DNA of 35,435 nucleotides from Duodenibacillus sp. (GTDB taxonomy: Bacteria; Pseudomonadota; Gammaproteobacteria; Burkholderiales; Burkholderiaceae_F): positions 1-35,435 of the forward strand of contig JAGBZO010000014.1 of NCBI GenBank assembly GCA_017628205.1, given 5' to 3'. This document shows positions 16,985 through 25,409 of this stretch, piece by piece (positions within the stretch are counted from its first letter, which is position 1; each line of letters begins with the position of its first letter). The position numbers were made by a program, and so were the translations under genes. Under the pieces are notes generated by a model, which saw nothing but the letters and a program-made list of their open reading frames with translations, had not been told where the DNA came from and did no database searches.

Positions 16985-17878
16985 TTATCGGGCCTCTTGC
17001 TCTTGACGTTCTTGCAAACGTTGAACCTGCAGGATCGTTTGAGCAATACGCTGATACACGGGATCATCCATACTCAGCAACGTTAACAACGCTTCCAAAT
17101 GCGGCAACGCTTCGCCCCACTGCTGCGTTTCGATGGCCAAAATGGCCAACATTTCTCGAGCGCGATACTGCTTGGGATCGGCTTCGAGAATTTTGTATAA
17201 AACCGTACGAGCCGGCGCTTGGTTTTCGGCGATTCGCGAGCTGATGCACGCGGCTACGTATTCCAGAAGAACCTCCGTATCGTTGGCAACCAAGCGATTT
17301 AATTCAACGGCCTGCTTGTAAACGCGAACGGCCTCGTTCCAATTTTGACGCTCCACCATCAATCGGGCGTAAAGCACGAGTGCGCGCTCGTCTTCACCGT
17401 TATCCGCCAAATACGCCTTGAGGTGCTCGGGATTAAGCTGGCGGTCGTTTTGCGCCAACGTTCCGTCAGGATTGAGCAGGCCCTCTTGTCGCACCTCGTC
17501 GATAAAAGGAACCAATTTGGGCGAACCCAATTGCAGATAAAGAACGACGGCCAACAACACGCTAGCGCAGCCGACCGCAACGCCCGTCCAAACGGGAAGT
17601 TTCTTTTGCGGGCTCGACTGCGTTTTTTGTTCGATTTCTTGCAACGCTCGACGTTCGACGTCCTGCACGCTCTGCTCGTACAGCTCGTCGGACAGATGGC
17701 CTCGCTCGTGTTCGTCCTTTAGCAACGCCAACTCTTCTCGCAACAAGTCGCGCGTCGTTTCCGATCTCGTTTGCTCTTCGCGCGAGTCGGGTTGTCGAAC
17801 AAAGGCCCAAACAATGCCGGCAGCTCCAATCGCCGACAACAGGCCGACTATCGACCAAAACAAGACGGAAGAACTCAT
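16985..17878 (-). CDS. ccmI: CcmI/CycH-like cytochrome c biogenesis protein
   Basis: A 297-residue protein with two membrane segments (about residues 6-25 and 95-115). They flank a cytoplasmic leucine-zipper-like loop containing DLLREELALLKDEHERGHLSDELYEQ, and a periplasmic TPR region follows (about 155-290). This is the layout of CcmI, which holds apocytochrome c for haem attachment; NrfG-type chaperones share the TPR part. The ATG at 17878 follows GAGG. The downstream neighbour is ygbA and the upstream neighbour is a multihaem reductase, which fits a role in its maturation. Other ccm genes are not in the window. CcmI versus NrfG cannot be decided by eye. Confidence 0.75.
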   Translation of the reverse strand: MSSSVLFWSIVGLLSAIGAAGIVWAFVRQPDSREEQTRSETTRDLLREELALLKDEHERGHLSDELYEQSVQDVERRALQEIEQKTQSSPQKKLPVWTGVAVGCASVLLAVVLYLQLGSPKLVPFIDEVRQEGLLNPDGTLAQNDRQLNPEHLKAYLADNGEDERALVLYARLMVERQNWNEAVRVYKQAVELNRLVANDTEVLLEYVAACISSRIAENQAPARTVLYKILEADPKQYRAREMLAILAIETQQWGEALPHLEALLTLLSMDDPVYQRIAQTILQVQRLQERQEQEAR

Positions 17879-17918
17879 TGAAAACCTCAACAACCCGATA
17901 CGCTTATCGGAAATCCAT

Positions 17919-17963
17919 GAAAAAAGAGGCGTACCGGAGAATTTCTTCGGTAACGCCTCTTAT
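17919..17963 (-). terminator. Terminator after the octaheme nitrite reductase
   Basis: On the minus strand AAGAGGCGT and ACGCCTCTT pair with an inner ACCG/CGGT and a bulged T, followed by TTTTTT. It separates the reductase gene from the ccmI-like gene, which therefore probably has its own promoter or depends on read-through. Confidence 0.85.
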
Positions 17964-18006
17964 TGTGGCTAATTGCCCTTTACCAGAGCTTATCAGCTAC
18001 ACACGC

Positions 18007-19638
18007 TTACTTCTTGGCATTCTTGGCGGCGATGGCGTCGCGCAAGATCTTCGTAGCCTTGATGGCGGCGTCGGCACTCTTAGCGAGAGACAAAGCGGCC
18101 TGTTCAGGATTGTGGAAGTAGGCGCCGTTAGCAGCGGTCCACCATTCCCAGTTGGTGTGAGCAACGGAGTGGAGTTCCTGAGCCTTCTTGATGGCTTCGC
18201 CCGTGATGCCGAAGTTCTTGGCTTCGACGAAAGCGTTGAACATTTCGTTCATACGGCTTTCAGCTTCACGCAACTTACCGACGTGGTAAGCGTGCATACC
18301 GTCGATAACGCGGTTGAGCTGGTCAACAGACTTGTCCTTATGGCAGTTCTGGCAGGTTTCCTTCAGGTAGTTACGCGGCGAGGTAGCCCAGTGAATCGTC
18401 GTTACCTTACCATCCTTACCCTTAACCTTCGGCATATGGCAGTCACCGCACTGTACGCCGGCCTTGTCGTGCTTGGAGTTCCAGAACACTTCAACGTCGG
18501 GGTGCTGCATCTTCGTCAAGGCGGCGCCGGTCATCGGATGCTTGAAGTCCTTGAAGCCGACCTGCTTGTAGAAGTCGTCGATCTTGGTGATGTCAACCAA
18601 CGGGAAGAGGTTGGTCAACTGGCTCTTCATGCCGATCTTTTCGCCGGTCTTGGGATCGAAGCCCGGGTTGCAGTTGTATTCAACGTGGCACTGAGCGCAC
18701 ATCAACTTCGTATCGGCCTTTTCGAGCATACCGATCTTGCGGGTGAAGCCGCGAACGCCGAGGTCGACAACTTCAACCTTGGTTGCGTTCTTGTCTTCAG
18801 AGTACAAGGACGGGATATCCTTACGCGTTACGGCCTGGATCAAACCGTCGCGAACGATACGCGGCTTGGCGGAGTGAGGATCGTGGCAGAAGTTGCAGTT
18901 CAAGGCGTGGTTAACCTTGCGCATCACGTCAACGACCTTGGATTCACGAGAGAACGTCGTACCCGGAACGTTGTCGCCGAGGTAGGCCCAGTCGAGAATC
19001 AAGTCGGTGGACTTGCAGCTCCAGCAAACGGGGTTAGCGGCAGCAGCGGTGCCCATACGGCGCGGCTTCTGTTCGTTATCCTGCGGGAACTTGTCGTTGA
19101 TGACGTCCCAAACCTTGATGGCGCCCTTTTCGTGAGCCAGGTACATCCAACCTTCCTTCGGAGCGAAACGATCGCCGAAAGCACGGTCGCAGAGGTACTG
19201 GTCGAGAGCGGCGAACGTATGGCTACGCGGTTCGTTGTGTTCCTTCGTGAAGCCATGCATGCCCATAGCGCGATCGAAGAAGGGGCTCGGAGCTACGCTT
19301 TCGGCAGCCTTCTTGGAAGCGCGAGGCGTGATCGCGGTATTGACCTTATACATCGATTCAAACTGTGCAGGGTGGCAGTTACCGCACGTCTGAGGATCCA
19401 TGCTCGTTACGGGACGGGTTTCCTTACCGGGGTTGCCGGCATGCTTTTCCAAGCCGGTGTGGCAACTCGTGCAGGAGAGGTCCTTGTGCTTGCCGACGGT
19501 ATGGAACTGACCGATATTGCCGTGGCAAGCGGTACACATCTGCTGATTGATCTTTTCAGCAGCGTTTACGGAGGGGGTGAAAGCAAGAGCAACGGCCGCA
19601 GCGATAAGGGCCTGCATCATTTGTTTCGAATGTGACAT
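18007..19638 (-). CDS. Octaheme cytochrome c nitrite reductase (ONR/TvNiR type, ammonia-forming)
   Basis: A 543-residue exported multihaem cytochrome. The signal peptide is about residues 1-26, with likely cleavage after VNA. Eight haem motifs are present: CTACH (35), CTSCH (56), CGNCH (85), CWSCK (205), CNFCH (248), CAQCH (314), CGDCH (397) and CQNCH (429). Haem 4, with lysine as ligand, is the expected catalytic haem. Three extra N-terminal haems plus a five-haem NrfA-like core is the plan of octaheme nitrite reductases, not pentahaem NrfA. The catalytic tyrosine region reads CHVEYNC: Tyr321 and Cys323 match the Tyr-x-Cys pair cross-linked in TvNiR. His416 in TTIHW is a candidate for the active-site His. 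The enzyme reduces nitrite to ammonia in the periplasm. The start is the ATG at 19638 with GGAG eight bases upstream. Confidence 0.9.
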   Translation of the reverse strand: MSHSKQMMQALIAAAVALAFTPSVNAAEKINQQMCTACHGNIGQFHTVGKHKDLSCTSCHTGLEKHAGNPGKETRPVTSMDPQTCGNCHPAQFESMYKVNTAITPRASKKAAESVAPSPFFDRAMGMHGFTKEHNEPRSHTFAALDQYLCDRAFGDRFAPKEGWMYLAHEKGAIKVWDVINDKFPQDNEQKPRRMGTAAAANPVCWSCKSTDLILDWAYLGDNVPGTTFSRESKVVDVMRKVNHALNCNFCHDPHSAKPRIVRDGLIQAVTRKDIPSLYSEDKNATKVEVVDLGVRGFTRKIGMLEKADTKLMCAQCHVEYNCNPGFDPKTGEKIGMKSQLTNLFPLVDITKIDDFYKQVGFKDFKHPMTGAALTKMQHPDVEVFWNSKHDKAGVQCGDCHMPKVKGKDGKVTTIHWATSPRNYLKETCQNCHKDKSVDQLNRVIDGMHAYHVGKLREAESRMNEMFNAFVEAKNFGITGEAIKKAQELHSVAHTNWEWWTAANGAYFHNPEQAALSLAKSADAAIKATKILRDAIAAKNAKK

Positions 19639-19933
19639 AGTAAATCTCCTTCGTGACTTTTTCGATCGTCCGAACACGTCTTGGGGGGATTGGTGCCTTT
19701 CGATCACATCACTTGACGGAATTTAAGCAAAAATTAAGCGCCTAATCGACCCCCTATCATCTCCCAGTATTTTGCTCGTCTATGATCGAGCGCAGTAAGA
19801 ACAAACTTAAACAACTGTTTTTATTGATGAAAATTATTTTCCTCATCTTTTATATTGACTAAGCAATTCTCTGTAGTGCGCTCACTTTTAGGGGTTTTCC
19901 ATAATCGCCCGCGTTGATTTTAAGGCTTAATCA

Positions 19934-19967
19934 GGCCATTTAATACTTAATTAAGGATTAAATGGCC
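19934..19967. repeat. 34-bp near-perfect palindrome
   Basis: The sequence begins GGCCATTTAAT, is centred on CTTAATTAAG, and ends ATTAAATGGCC. Sixteen of seventeen base pairs match, with one A/G mismatch, and the flanking A/T at 19933 and 19968 extend it by one pair. There is no loop, so on DNA it could extrude as a cruciform or be a large operator. It shares its right arm GGCC with the adjacent inverted repeat. Confidence 0.85.
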
Positions 19968-20067
19968 TAGGACAAGTTTTTGCTCTTATAAATCAATGAT
20001 TTAGCTTGTTTTATTTAATCTTAATCAACTGTCTTTACATTCAAGTCGATCAACTTGTCCTAGGCCA
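19963..20067. repeat. 16-bp perfect inverted repeats flanking a 73-bp segment
   Basis: TGGCCTAGGACAAGTT at 19963-19978 is repeated in perfect inverted orientation as AACTTGTCCTAGGCCA at 20052-20067. The 73 bases between are strongly AT-rich and contain promoter-like hexamers. Possible explanations are a miniature transposon with terminal repeats, an invertible promoter segment, or a structured RNA. No obvious target-site duplication flanks it. Confidence 0.85.
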
Positions 20068-20078
20068 AAGGACGTTGA

Positions 20079-20118
20079 CGAAAAAAAACGGGACGCCCTT
20101 TCATCGAGCGTCCCGTCT
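20079..20118 (-). terminator. Terminator after rimO
   Basis: The stem ACGGGACGC / GCGTCCCGT has an 11-base loop, and on the minus strand it is followed by eight T. It lies 26 bases beyond the rimO stop codon and isolates the rluD-pgeF-rimO unit from the nitrite reductase region. Confidence 0.9.
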
Positions 20119-20143
20119 TCATTTCGCTTCCTACTCGAACCAA

Positions 20144-21499
20144 TCAAGCCTTCAGTCGGCCGATCAAATCGTATTCCTGACTGTTGGTCACCTCAACATC
20201 AACGAACTGCCCCGGCGTCAAAGGACGATCCGTCGTGACATAGATCACGCCGTCGATATCGGGCGCGTCCGCCGTCGTGCGGCCCACGGCGACGCCGTCT
20301 TCATCTTCAGGCTCGTCGATGATCACGCGTTGGACGGTACCGATCTTGCGTCGCAAGTTTTCAGCCGAAATTTCTGCCTGAACCTCCATGAATCGATTGC
20401 GACGCTCTTCGCGAACCTCATCGGGCAACTGCCCTTCGAGCAAATTGGCCTGCGCCCCTTCAACCGGGCTGTAAGCAAAGCAGCCGACGCGATCGAGCTT
20501 GGCCTCGCGCAAGAAATCGAGCAGGTACTCGAATTCGGCCTCGGTTTCACCGGGGAAACCGGCGATAAACGTCGAACGAATCGTCAAGTCCGGACAGATG
20601 GCTCGCCATGCCGCGATGCGTTCAAGATTCTTTTCGGCACTCGCGGGACGTTTCATCGCCTTCAGAACACGAGGATGCGCGTGCTGGAACGGCACGTCCA
20701 AATACGGCAACACCTTGCCCTCGGCCATCAACGGCACGACGCGATCGACGCTCGGATACGGATACACGTAATGCAAGCGCACCCAAGCGTCCAAACGTCC
20801 CAACTCCTCGCACAACTCAAGCATGCGCGTCTTGACCGGACGACCGTTGACAAAGCCCGTGCGGTAACCGACGTCCAAACCGTAAGCGGCCGTATCCTGA
20901 CTGATCACCAACAGTTCCTTGACGCCGCCCGCCACGAGGTTTTCGGCTTCTTGCAAAACGCTGGAAATGGGTCGGCTGACCAAATCGCCGCGCAAGTCGG
21001 GAATAATGCAGAACGAGCAATGGTGCGAGCACCCCTCGCTGATCTTCAAATAGGCGTAATGCGCGGGCGTCAGCTTGAGCCCGGCCGCCGGCACCAAATC
21101 GGAGAAAGGTTCGTGAGGTCGGGGCAAATTGCGATGCACCAAGGTCATCGTCTCTTCCACGCAGTCGGGACCGGTCACGCCCAACACCTGGGGAATGCGT
21201 TCCATCACCCAATTGGTGCCGTCGGGATTCTTTTTCCCTCCCAAACAACCGATCACGATGACACGACCGTTTTCACGCAAAGCTTCGGTAATGGCCTCGA
21301 TACTTTCCGCTACGGCCGCATCAATGAACGCGCACGTGTTGACGATGACAATGTCTGCGTCTTTATAGTCCGAAACGATGAGGTAACCCTCGGCACGCAA
21401 TTGCGTCATCACACGCTCGGTATCGACAAGCGCCTTGGGACAACCGAGGCTGACGAAACCGACTCGGCCGATATGAGGACTGGGACGACGTAAGGTCAT
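20144..21499 (-). CDS. rimO: Ribosomal protein S12 methylthiotransferase RimO
   Basis: A 451-residue radical-SAM methylthiotransferase that adds a methylthio group to the conserved Asp of ribosomal protein S12. The N-terminal UPF0004 domain has Cys20 ([12 protein letters not shown]), Cys56 (NTCAFID) and Cys85 (GCLGG) for the auxiliary cluster. The radical-SAM motif is CSHHCSFC (Cys157, Cys161, Cys164). A TRAM domain closes the C-terminus. The CPKALVD and FID signatures separate RimO from MiaB. The ATG at 21499 is chosen because of GGAG nine bases upstream; the longer frame runs into pgeF. It is 23 bp downstream of pgeF and is probably the last gene of an rluD-pgeF-rimO unit. Confidence 0.96.
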   Translation of the reverse strand: MTLRRPSPHIGRVGFVSLGCPKALVDTERVMTQLRAEGYLIVSDYKDADIVIVNTCAFIDAAVAESIEAITEALRENGRVIVIGCLGGKKNPDGTNWVMERIPQVLGVTGPDCVEETMTLVHRNLPRPHEPFSDLVPAAGLKLTPAHYAYLKISEGCSHHCSFCIIPDLRGDLVSRPISSVLQEAENLVAGGVKELLVISQDTAAYGLDVGYRTGFVNGRPVKTRMLELCEELGRLDAWVRLHYVYPYPSVDRVVPLMAEGKVLPYLDVPFQHAHPRVLKAMKRPASAEKNLERIAAWRAICPDLTIRSTFIAGFPGETEAEFEYLLDFLREAKLDRVGCFAYSPVEGAQANLLEGQLPDEVREERRNRFMEVQAEISAENLRRKIGTVQRVIIDEPEDEDGVAVGRTTADAPDIDGVIYVTTDRPLTPGQFVDVEVTNSQEYDLIGRLKA

Positions 21500-21522
21500 G
21501 GGGTGTTGCTCCGAAAGTTTTT

Positions 21523-22302
21523 TTATTCGATCCAAATGAGGGCCGCGTGACGACCGGAACGATCGCCGTCGCGGCGATAGCTGTAAAAACGCTTGGCGTC
21601 GGCATACGTCGACAGACCGCAATCCTCGACCGCATCGACACCCGAGCGAGCTAAAGCGTGAACGGCGTAAGCACCCAAATCCACCAAATACTTGTCGGCT
21701 TCGGCGCTCGGGGCGATCGCCTCGAGCACGTCGGGATACTTGGCCTCAAACACTTGTTTGACTTCTTCGCCCACTTCAAATTCCGCCTTACCGATACGCG
21801 GGCCGAGCCAGGCCTTGAATTGAGCCTGCGGATCGCCCAGGCGTTCGCGCAGACGATCGATCGTTGCTTCGACAATGCCGCCGGCAAGACTGCGCCAGCC
21901 GGCATGAACCGCGGCAACGGCCTTTCCGTTCGCTTCGGCAATGAGTACCGGAAGGCAATCGGCCACCTGAACGGCACACACGACGCCGGGCGTCATACTG
22001 ACTTGAGCGTCGGCTTCGCACGCATCGGATTCCACGCTTTCGGCATCGATCACGGCCGTCGAATGCACTTGCGTCATCCAACGCGGCATCTGCGGCGTCA
22101 ATTGCGCGACGATTTGGCGGTTCATGTTCACGCAACCAGCATTGTCGCCGACATGCGTGGCCACATTGAGCCCCATGATGCCGTCGACACCGCCCCACGG
22201 ACCGGACGAAACGCCGCCCTCGCGTTCGGTAAACAAACAACGTACGCCTTGGGCCAATTCCGGACGCAAGGCCGCCAACTCTTCTTTAAACAATCCCATC
22301 AT
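21523..22302 (-). CDS. pgeF: PgeF/YfiH family protein (peptidoglycan editing factor, multicopper-like fold)
   Basis: A 259-residue YfiH/PgeF (laccase-domain) protein. Conserved metal/active-site motifs are [39 protein letters not shown] and [14 protein letters not shown]. coli YfiH removes mis-incorporated residues in peptidoglycan precursors, and homologues act as purine nucleoside phosphorylases. Older annotations say polyphenol oxidase. It starts 21 bp after the rluD stop, the common rluD-yfiH pair of proteobacteria, which supports an operon. Confidence 0.95.
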   Translation of the reverse strand: MMGLFKEELAALRPELAQGVRCLFTEREGGVSSGPWGGVDGIMGLNVATHVGDNAGCVNMNRQIVAQLTPQMPRWMTQVHSTAVIDAESVESDACEADAQVSMTPGVVCAVQVADCLPVLIAEANGKAVAAVHAGWRSLAGGIVEATIDRLRERLGDPQAQFKAWLGPRIGKAEFEVGEEVKQVFEAKYPDVLEAIAPSAEADKYLVDLGAYAVHALARSGVDAVEDCGLSTYADAKRFYSYRRDGDRSGRHAALIWIE

Positions 22303-22323
22303 GTTCGTACTCTTCCTTAACGA

Positions 22324-23385
22324 TTACTCAAACACGTCGACCGGTTCGTCCAGCGGACCGAAGTCAAGCGCCTCCATCACCTCGAGCATGTCCTCGGGCG
22401 GCTCGACAAACCACTCCATCGGCTCCTTTGTCTTGGGATGAACGATCTGCAAACGGCTTGCATGCAATGCCTGACGAGAGAACTGCGCGACGATGCCGGC
22501 CTGTTCGGGCAATTTCGACGCATTGGTTCGGTACACCGGGTCGCCCAATAAAGGCAGGTTCACGCTGGACAAATGCACGCGAATTTGATGCGTGCGTCCC
22601 GTATCCAAACGGCACGCCACCCAACTGATGGTTCGTCCCGCAATCTGCGTCACGTCCACCAAACGGCAATGCGTTTTGGCCGTTTTACTGCCTTGCCCGC
22701 CGCGACAAACGAACTTGGTCGGACAACGCGGATCGCGTCCGATCGAACGATCGACGAAACCGGCATCGGGCGCCAACCCCAACACGATCGCCCAATATTC
22801 ACGACCCACGGTGCGCGCCTGCAACTGCCGTACCAAATCGGTTTGCGCCGCTTCGGTTCGCGCAACGACCATCAACCCCGACGTTTCTTTGTCCAGGCGA
22901 TGCACGATGCCGGCACGCGGAATGCGAGCCAACTCGGGATAGCGGAACAACAAGCCGTTCAGCACCGTACCGGACCAATTTCCGGAGGCGGGATGAACTA
23001 CCAAACCGGCCGGCTTGTTGATGACGATGACCGTATCGTCCTCGTACACGACGTCAAACTCGATGCCGTCTTCGGGCTCGTAGGCCGTCTCTTCGGGAGA
23101 CGGCAAACGGGTAACGTCGATCGTGTCGCCCGCGCCAACTTTCATACGAACGCTCGTGGCGACAACGCCGTTGACTTGAACGGCACCGTTTTCGATCCAC
23201 GTTTGAATGCGTGCACGGCTGACGTCGGGCATCAGTCGCGCCACGATCTTGTCCAAACGATCGTTCGACGTGGCGTAATCGAGCTCGAAACGCAGACGCT
23301 CGCCAGACGCTTCCTCTAACTCGTCAAAATCTATATCATTATCGGCTGTGACTTCGGCATCCCCGATATAATCAGAAGTATTCAT
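22324..23385 (-). CDS. rluD: 23S rRNA pseudouridine synthase RluD
   Basis: A 353-residue RluA-family synthase that makes pseudouridines in helix 69 of 23S rRNA. It has an S4 RNA-binding domain (about residues 40-90, NDRLDKIVARLMPDVSRARIQ start) and the catalytic motif HRLDKETSG with Asp165. The C-terminal LDTGRTHQIRVHL block is intact. Start choice is uncertain: ATG at 23385 (MNTSDYIGD) or ATG at 23403, which would overlap the divergent bamD ATG. I prefer 23385. RluD rather than RluC is suggested by its position beside bamD and pgeF, the usual synteny. Confidence 0.93.
   Translation of the reverse strand: MNTSDYIGDAEVTADNDIDFDELEEASGERLRFELDYATSNDRLDKIVARLMPDVSRARIQTWIENGAVQVNGVVATSVRMKVGAGDTIDVTRLPSPEETAYEPEDGIEFDVVYEDDTVIVINKPAGLVVHPASGNWSGTVLNGLLFRYPELARIPRAGIVHRLDKETSGLMVVARTEAAQTDLVRQLQARTVGREYWAIVLGLAPDAGFVDRSIGRDPRCPTKFVCRGGQGSKTAKTHCRLVDVTQIAGRTISWVACRLDTGRTHQIRVHLSSVNLPLLGDPVYRTNASKLPEQAGIVAQFSRQALHASRLQIVHPKTKEPMEWFVEPPEDMLEVMEALDFGPLDEPVDVFE
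23367..23372 (+). promoter_or_regulatory. Candidate -10 element for bamD inside the rluD 5' end
   Basis: A TATAAT hexamer lies 30 bp upstream of the bamD ATG. No good -35 is visible at 17 bp, so it may use an activator or be fortuitous. It falls inside the first codons of rluD on the opposite strand. Confidence 0.35.
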
Positions 23386-23401
23386 TTCTTTACCGTTTGC
23401 C

Positions 23402-24187
23402 ATGAAATACAAAACTCTTTTGCGCTCCCGCCTTGTTCGCGCCGCCATCATTGTAACGGCTGCCGTTGCTTCGACAGGTTGCGGTTGGTTGCAAAGTATC
23501 GAAATCGATCCGACGCGCGATTGGACGCCGAACCAGTTGTACCAAGAGGCTCGCTCGGCCATGACCGAAAGCAATTGGGAGCTTGCCCGTGAATACTACA
23601 CCAAGCTTGAGGCGCGTTACCCGTTCGGCGCATACGCGCAACAAGCTCAGATCGACTTGGCTTATGTCTATTTCAAGGATGCCGAAGCACCCAACGCCGT
23701 CCAGACACTGGATCGTTTCCTTCGCGCCTACCCCAATCACCCCAACAGTGACTACGCATTGTATTTGAAAGCGCTCGCCACGTTGGACGAAAAAGATTCG
23801 TGGTACAGCTCTTTCACGACGCAGGATCTTTCGCACCGCGACGCCCAAGCCGCCCGCGACGCATTCGACCTATTTAAAGAATTGGCCGAACGCTTCCCTG
23901 ACTCCCGTTACGCGCCCGAAGCGCGTCGACGCATGCACGAATTGGTGTTGGCTCAGGCTCGCCATGAACTGAATACGGCACAGTATTATTACGAGCGCCA
24001 TGCCTACGTTGCAGCCCTCAACCGTGCCAAGGTGATTTTGTCCGACTTCCAGCAAACGTCCGTCTCCGACGACGCCATGGAGTTGATGGCCAATTGCTAC
24101 CGCCACCTCGGTTTGACCGATTTGGAAAACGACATGCGTCGTATCATCGAATTGAATAAAAACCGCGCGCTCAACATCAACAATTGA
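23402..24187 (+). CDS. bamD: Outer membrane assembly lipoprotein BamD
   Basis: A 261-residue lipoprotein of the beta-barrel assembly machine (BamABCDE), the only essential accessory besides BamA. The signal peptide ends in a lipobox ASTGC with Cys27 as the lipidated residue. About five TPR repeats follow (ELAREYYTKLEARYPFGAYAQQAQ and similar), as in all BamD/ComL proteins. Length is normal. It is divergent from rluD, with start codons about 14 bp apart and no clear ribosome-binding site. Confidence 0.96.
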   Translation: MKYKTLLRSRLVRAAIIVTAAVASTGCGWLQSIEIDPTRDWTPNQLYQEARSAMTESNWELAREYYTKLEARYPFGAYAQQAQIDLAYVYFKDAEAPNAVQTLDRFLRAYPNHPNSDYALYLKALATLDEKDSWYSSFTTQDLSHRDAQAARDAFDLFKELAERFPDSRYAPEARRRMHELVLAQARHELNTAQYYYERHAYVAALNRAKVILSDFQQTSVSDDAMELMANCYRHLGLTDLENDMRRIIELNKNRALNINN

Positions 24188-24204
24188 TCCTTGACGGCGT
24201 GTTA

Positions 24205-24247
24205 ACAAAAACGGATTTGACCCGACGGGGCAAATCCGTTTTTTTTC
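24205..24247 (+). terminator. Terminator after bamD
   Basis: The stem AAAACGGATTTG / CAAATCCGTTTT has a small CCG/GGG-containing loop region and ends in eight or more T. It abuts the stop codon of the convergent nudix gene. Confidence 0.92.
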
Positions 24248-24832
24248 TTAGGCCATTTCTTTGGCTTGAGACAACGATCCGTCCAAATAATCTCTTAACC
24301 ACCCCAAGCCGATCAACGTCTTGACATCGGTGATCGCACCGTTTCGCGTCATCTCGAACGCCTCTTGCATCGGAACGCTCACAAGCGTCAAGAATTCATT
24401 CTCATCGAGCCGCTGCTGGCAGGGCGTCAGATCCCGCGCCAAATAAATTTCAATGTGCTCGTCGCTGTAACCGATCGCATTGTGAATCGTTCCGAGATGG
24501 GTCCAACGCGCGGCCGAGACGCCGGCCTCTTCGATCAACTCACGACGGGCCGTCTCCAACGGATCTTCACCCGGATCGATTTTTCCGGCCGGAATTTCCC
24601 AAAACGCACCGCCCGCAGGAGCTCTCCACTGTCGTTCCAGCACAATGCGCCCATCGGCATCGAGCGTCACGATCGCACTCGCCCCCGGATGTCGAATCGT
24701 CTCGCGATGAGCCTGACGACCGTCGGGCAGGCGCACGGTCATGCGACGCACCTTCAAAAGCGAGCCGTCATAGACCAACGTCTCATCCAATACGGTCTCG
24801 GTCAAGCGAGCGTCGATCGTTTCGTGCGTCAT
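24248..24832 (-). CDS. Nudix hydrolase, ADP-ribose pyrophosphatase-like
   Basis: A 194-residue Nudix protein. The Nudix box GxxxxxExxxxxxxRELxEEAG is complete between Gly83 and Val105. The upstream RQWRAPAGGAFWEIPAGKID segment is typical of ADP-ribose pyrophosphatases (NudF-like), which hydrolyse ADP-ribose to AMP and ribose 5-phosphate. The exact substrate is inferred. It starts 13 bp after the smpB stop on the same strand, so it is probably cotranscribed with smpB. Confidence 0.88.
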   Translation of the reverse strand: MTHETIDARLTETVLDETLVYDGSLLKVRRMTVRLPDGRQAHRETIRHPGASAIVTLDADGRIVLERQWRAPAGGAFWEIPAGKIDPGEDPLETARRELIEEAGVSAARWTHLGTIHNAIGYSDEHIEIYLARDLTPCQQRLDENEFLTLVSVPMQEAFEMTRNGAITDVKTLIGLGWLRDYLDGSLSQAKEMA

Positions 24833-24845
24833 CGTTCCCTCTTTT

Positions 24846-25331
24846 TTAATCGTGGTAGTTCTGACGAGGCTTGCCCTTCGTCATATCGTTCTTCATGAGG
24901 CGCTCCTGATCGCGCTTCCATTCCTTCTTACTTTGGTCGGCGCGTTTTTCAAATTCACGCTTGCCTCGAGCCAAGGCCAGGGACAACTTGACGCGACCGC
25001 GAACGAAATGCAAATCCAATGGAATCAAGGAGTAGCCCGAACGATCCACCTTGCCCATCAGACGCATGATTTCTTTCTTGTGCATCAACAACTTGCGCGT
25101 GCGCGTCAATTCAGGCTTGTCGTGCGTGCAAATCTGATCGGCAGGGGTCAAGGACGCGTTGCACAAAAAAAGTTCCCCGTCTCGAACGTAGACGTGAGCC
25201 AAAGTGATGGTTGCGCGTCCGGCTCGAATACTCTTGACTTCCCACCCGCGCAGGACCAGACCGGCTTCGAATCGCTCTTCGATCACGTAATCGAATGTCG
25301 CGCGTTTGTTCTTGATTACTGCTTCAGCCAC
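24846..25331 (-). CDS. smpB: SsrA-binding protein SmpB
   Basis: A 161-residue SmpB, the tmRNA partner in trans-translation that rescues stalled ribosomes. The N-terminal KNKRATFDYVIEERFEAGLVL segment, the GWEVKSIRAG motif and the basic C-terminal tail (KREFEKRADQSKKEWKRDQERLMK) that enters the mRNA channel are present. It is divergent from rnfH. In many Burkholderiales ratA lies between them, but it is absent here. Confidence 0.97.
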   Translation of the reverse strand: MAEAVIKNKRATFDYVIEERFEAGLVLRGWEVKSIRAGRATITLAHVYVRDGELFLCNASLTPADQICTHDKPELTRTRKLLMHKKEIMRLMGKVDRSGYSLIPLDLHFVRGRVKLSLALARGKREFEKRADQSKKEWKRDQERLMKNDMTKGKPRQNYHD

Positions 25332-25409
25332 TTTTCAACATTTCCTATAATTCGGTGAGCGCATTGTATCAAGATGCGCCTTTCATTCCGATTTTTCTCC
25401 GAGTCCACC

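Larger units (their letters stand above)
19639..20078. other. Long AT-rich regulatory region upstream of the nitrite reductase
   Basis: About 440 bases without a credible gene separate rimO and its terminator from the reductase start. TTGATGAAAATTAT at about 19825 matches one half of an FNR-type box (TTGAT-N4-ATCAA) but poorly matches the other, so I do not call it as an FNR site. The region holds a 34-bp palindrome and a 16-bp inverted-repeat pair, listed separately. The reductase promoter must lie within it. Confidence 0.6.

Noticed and set aside
18007-19638. Pentahaem NrfA identity
   Set aside because: Eight haem-binding motifs, three of them N-terminal to the CxxCK site, and the Tyr-x-Cys pair fit the octaheme group better.
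19820-19840. FNR box upstream of the nitrite reductase
   Set aside because: Only one half-site (TTGAT) matches well. The distance to the start codon is large and the second half is poor.
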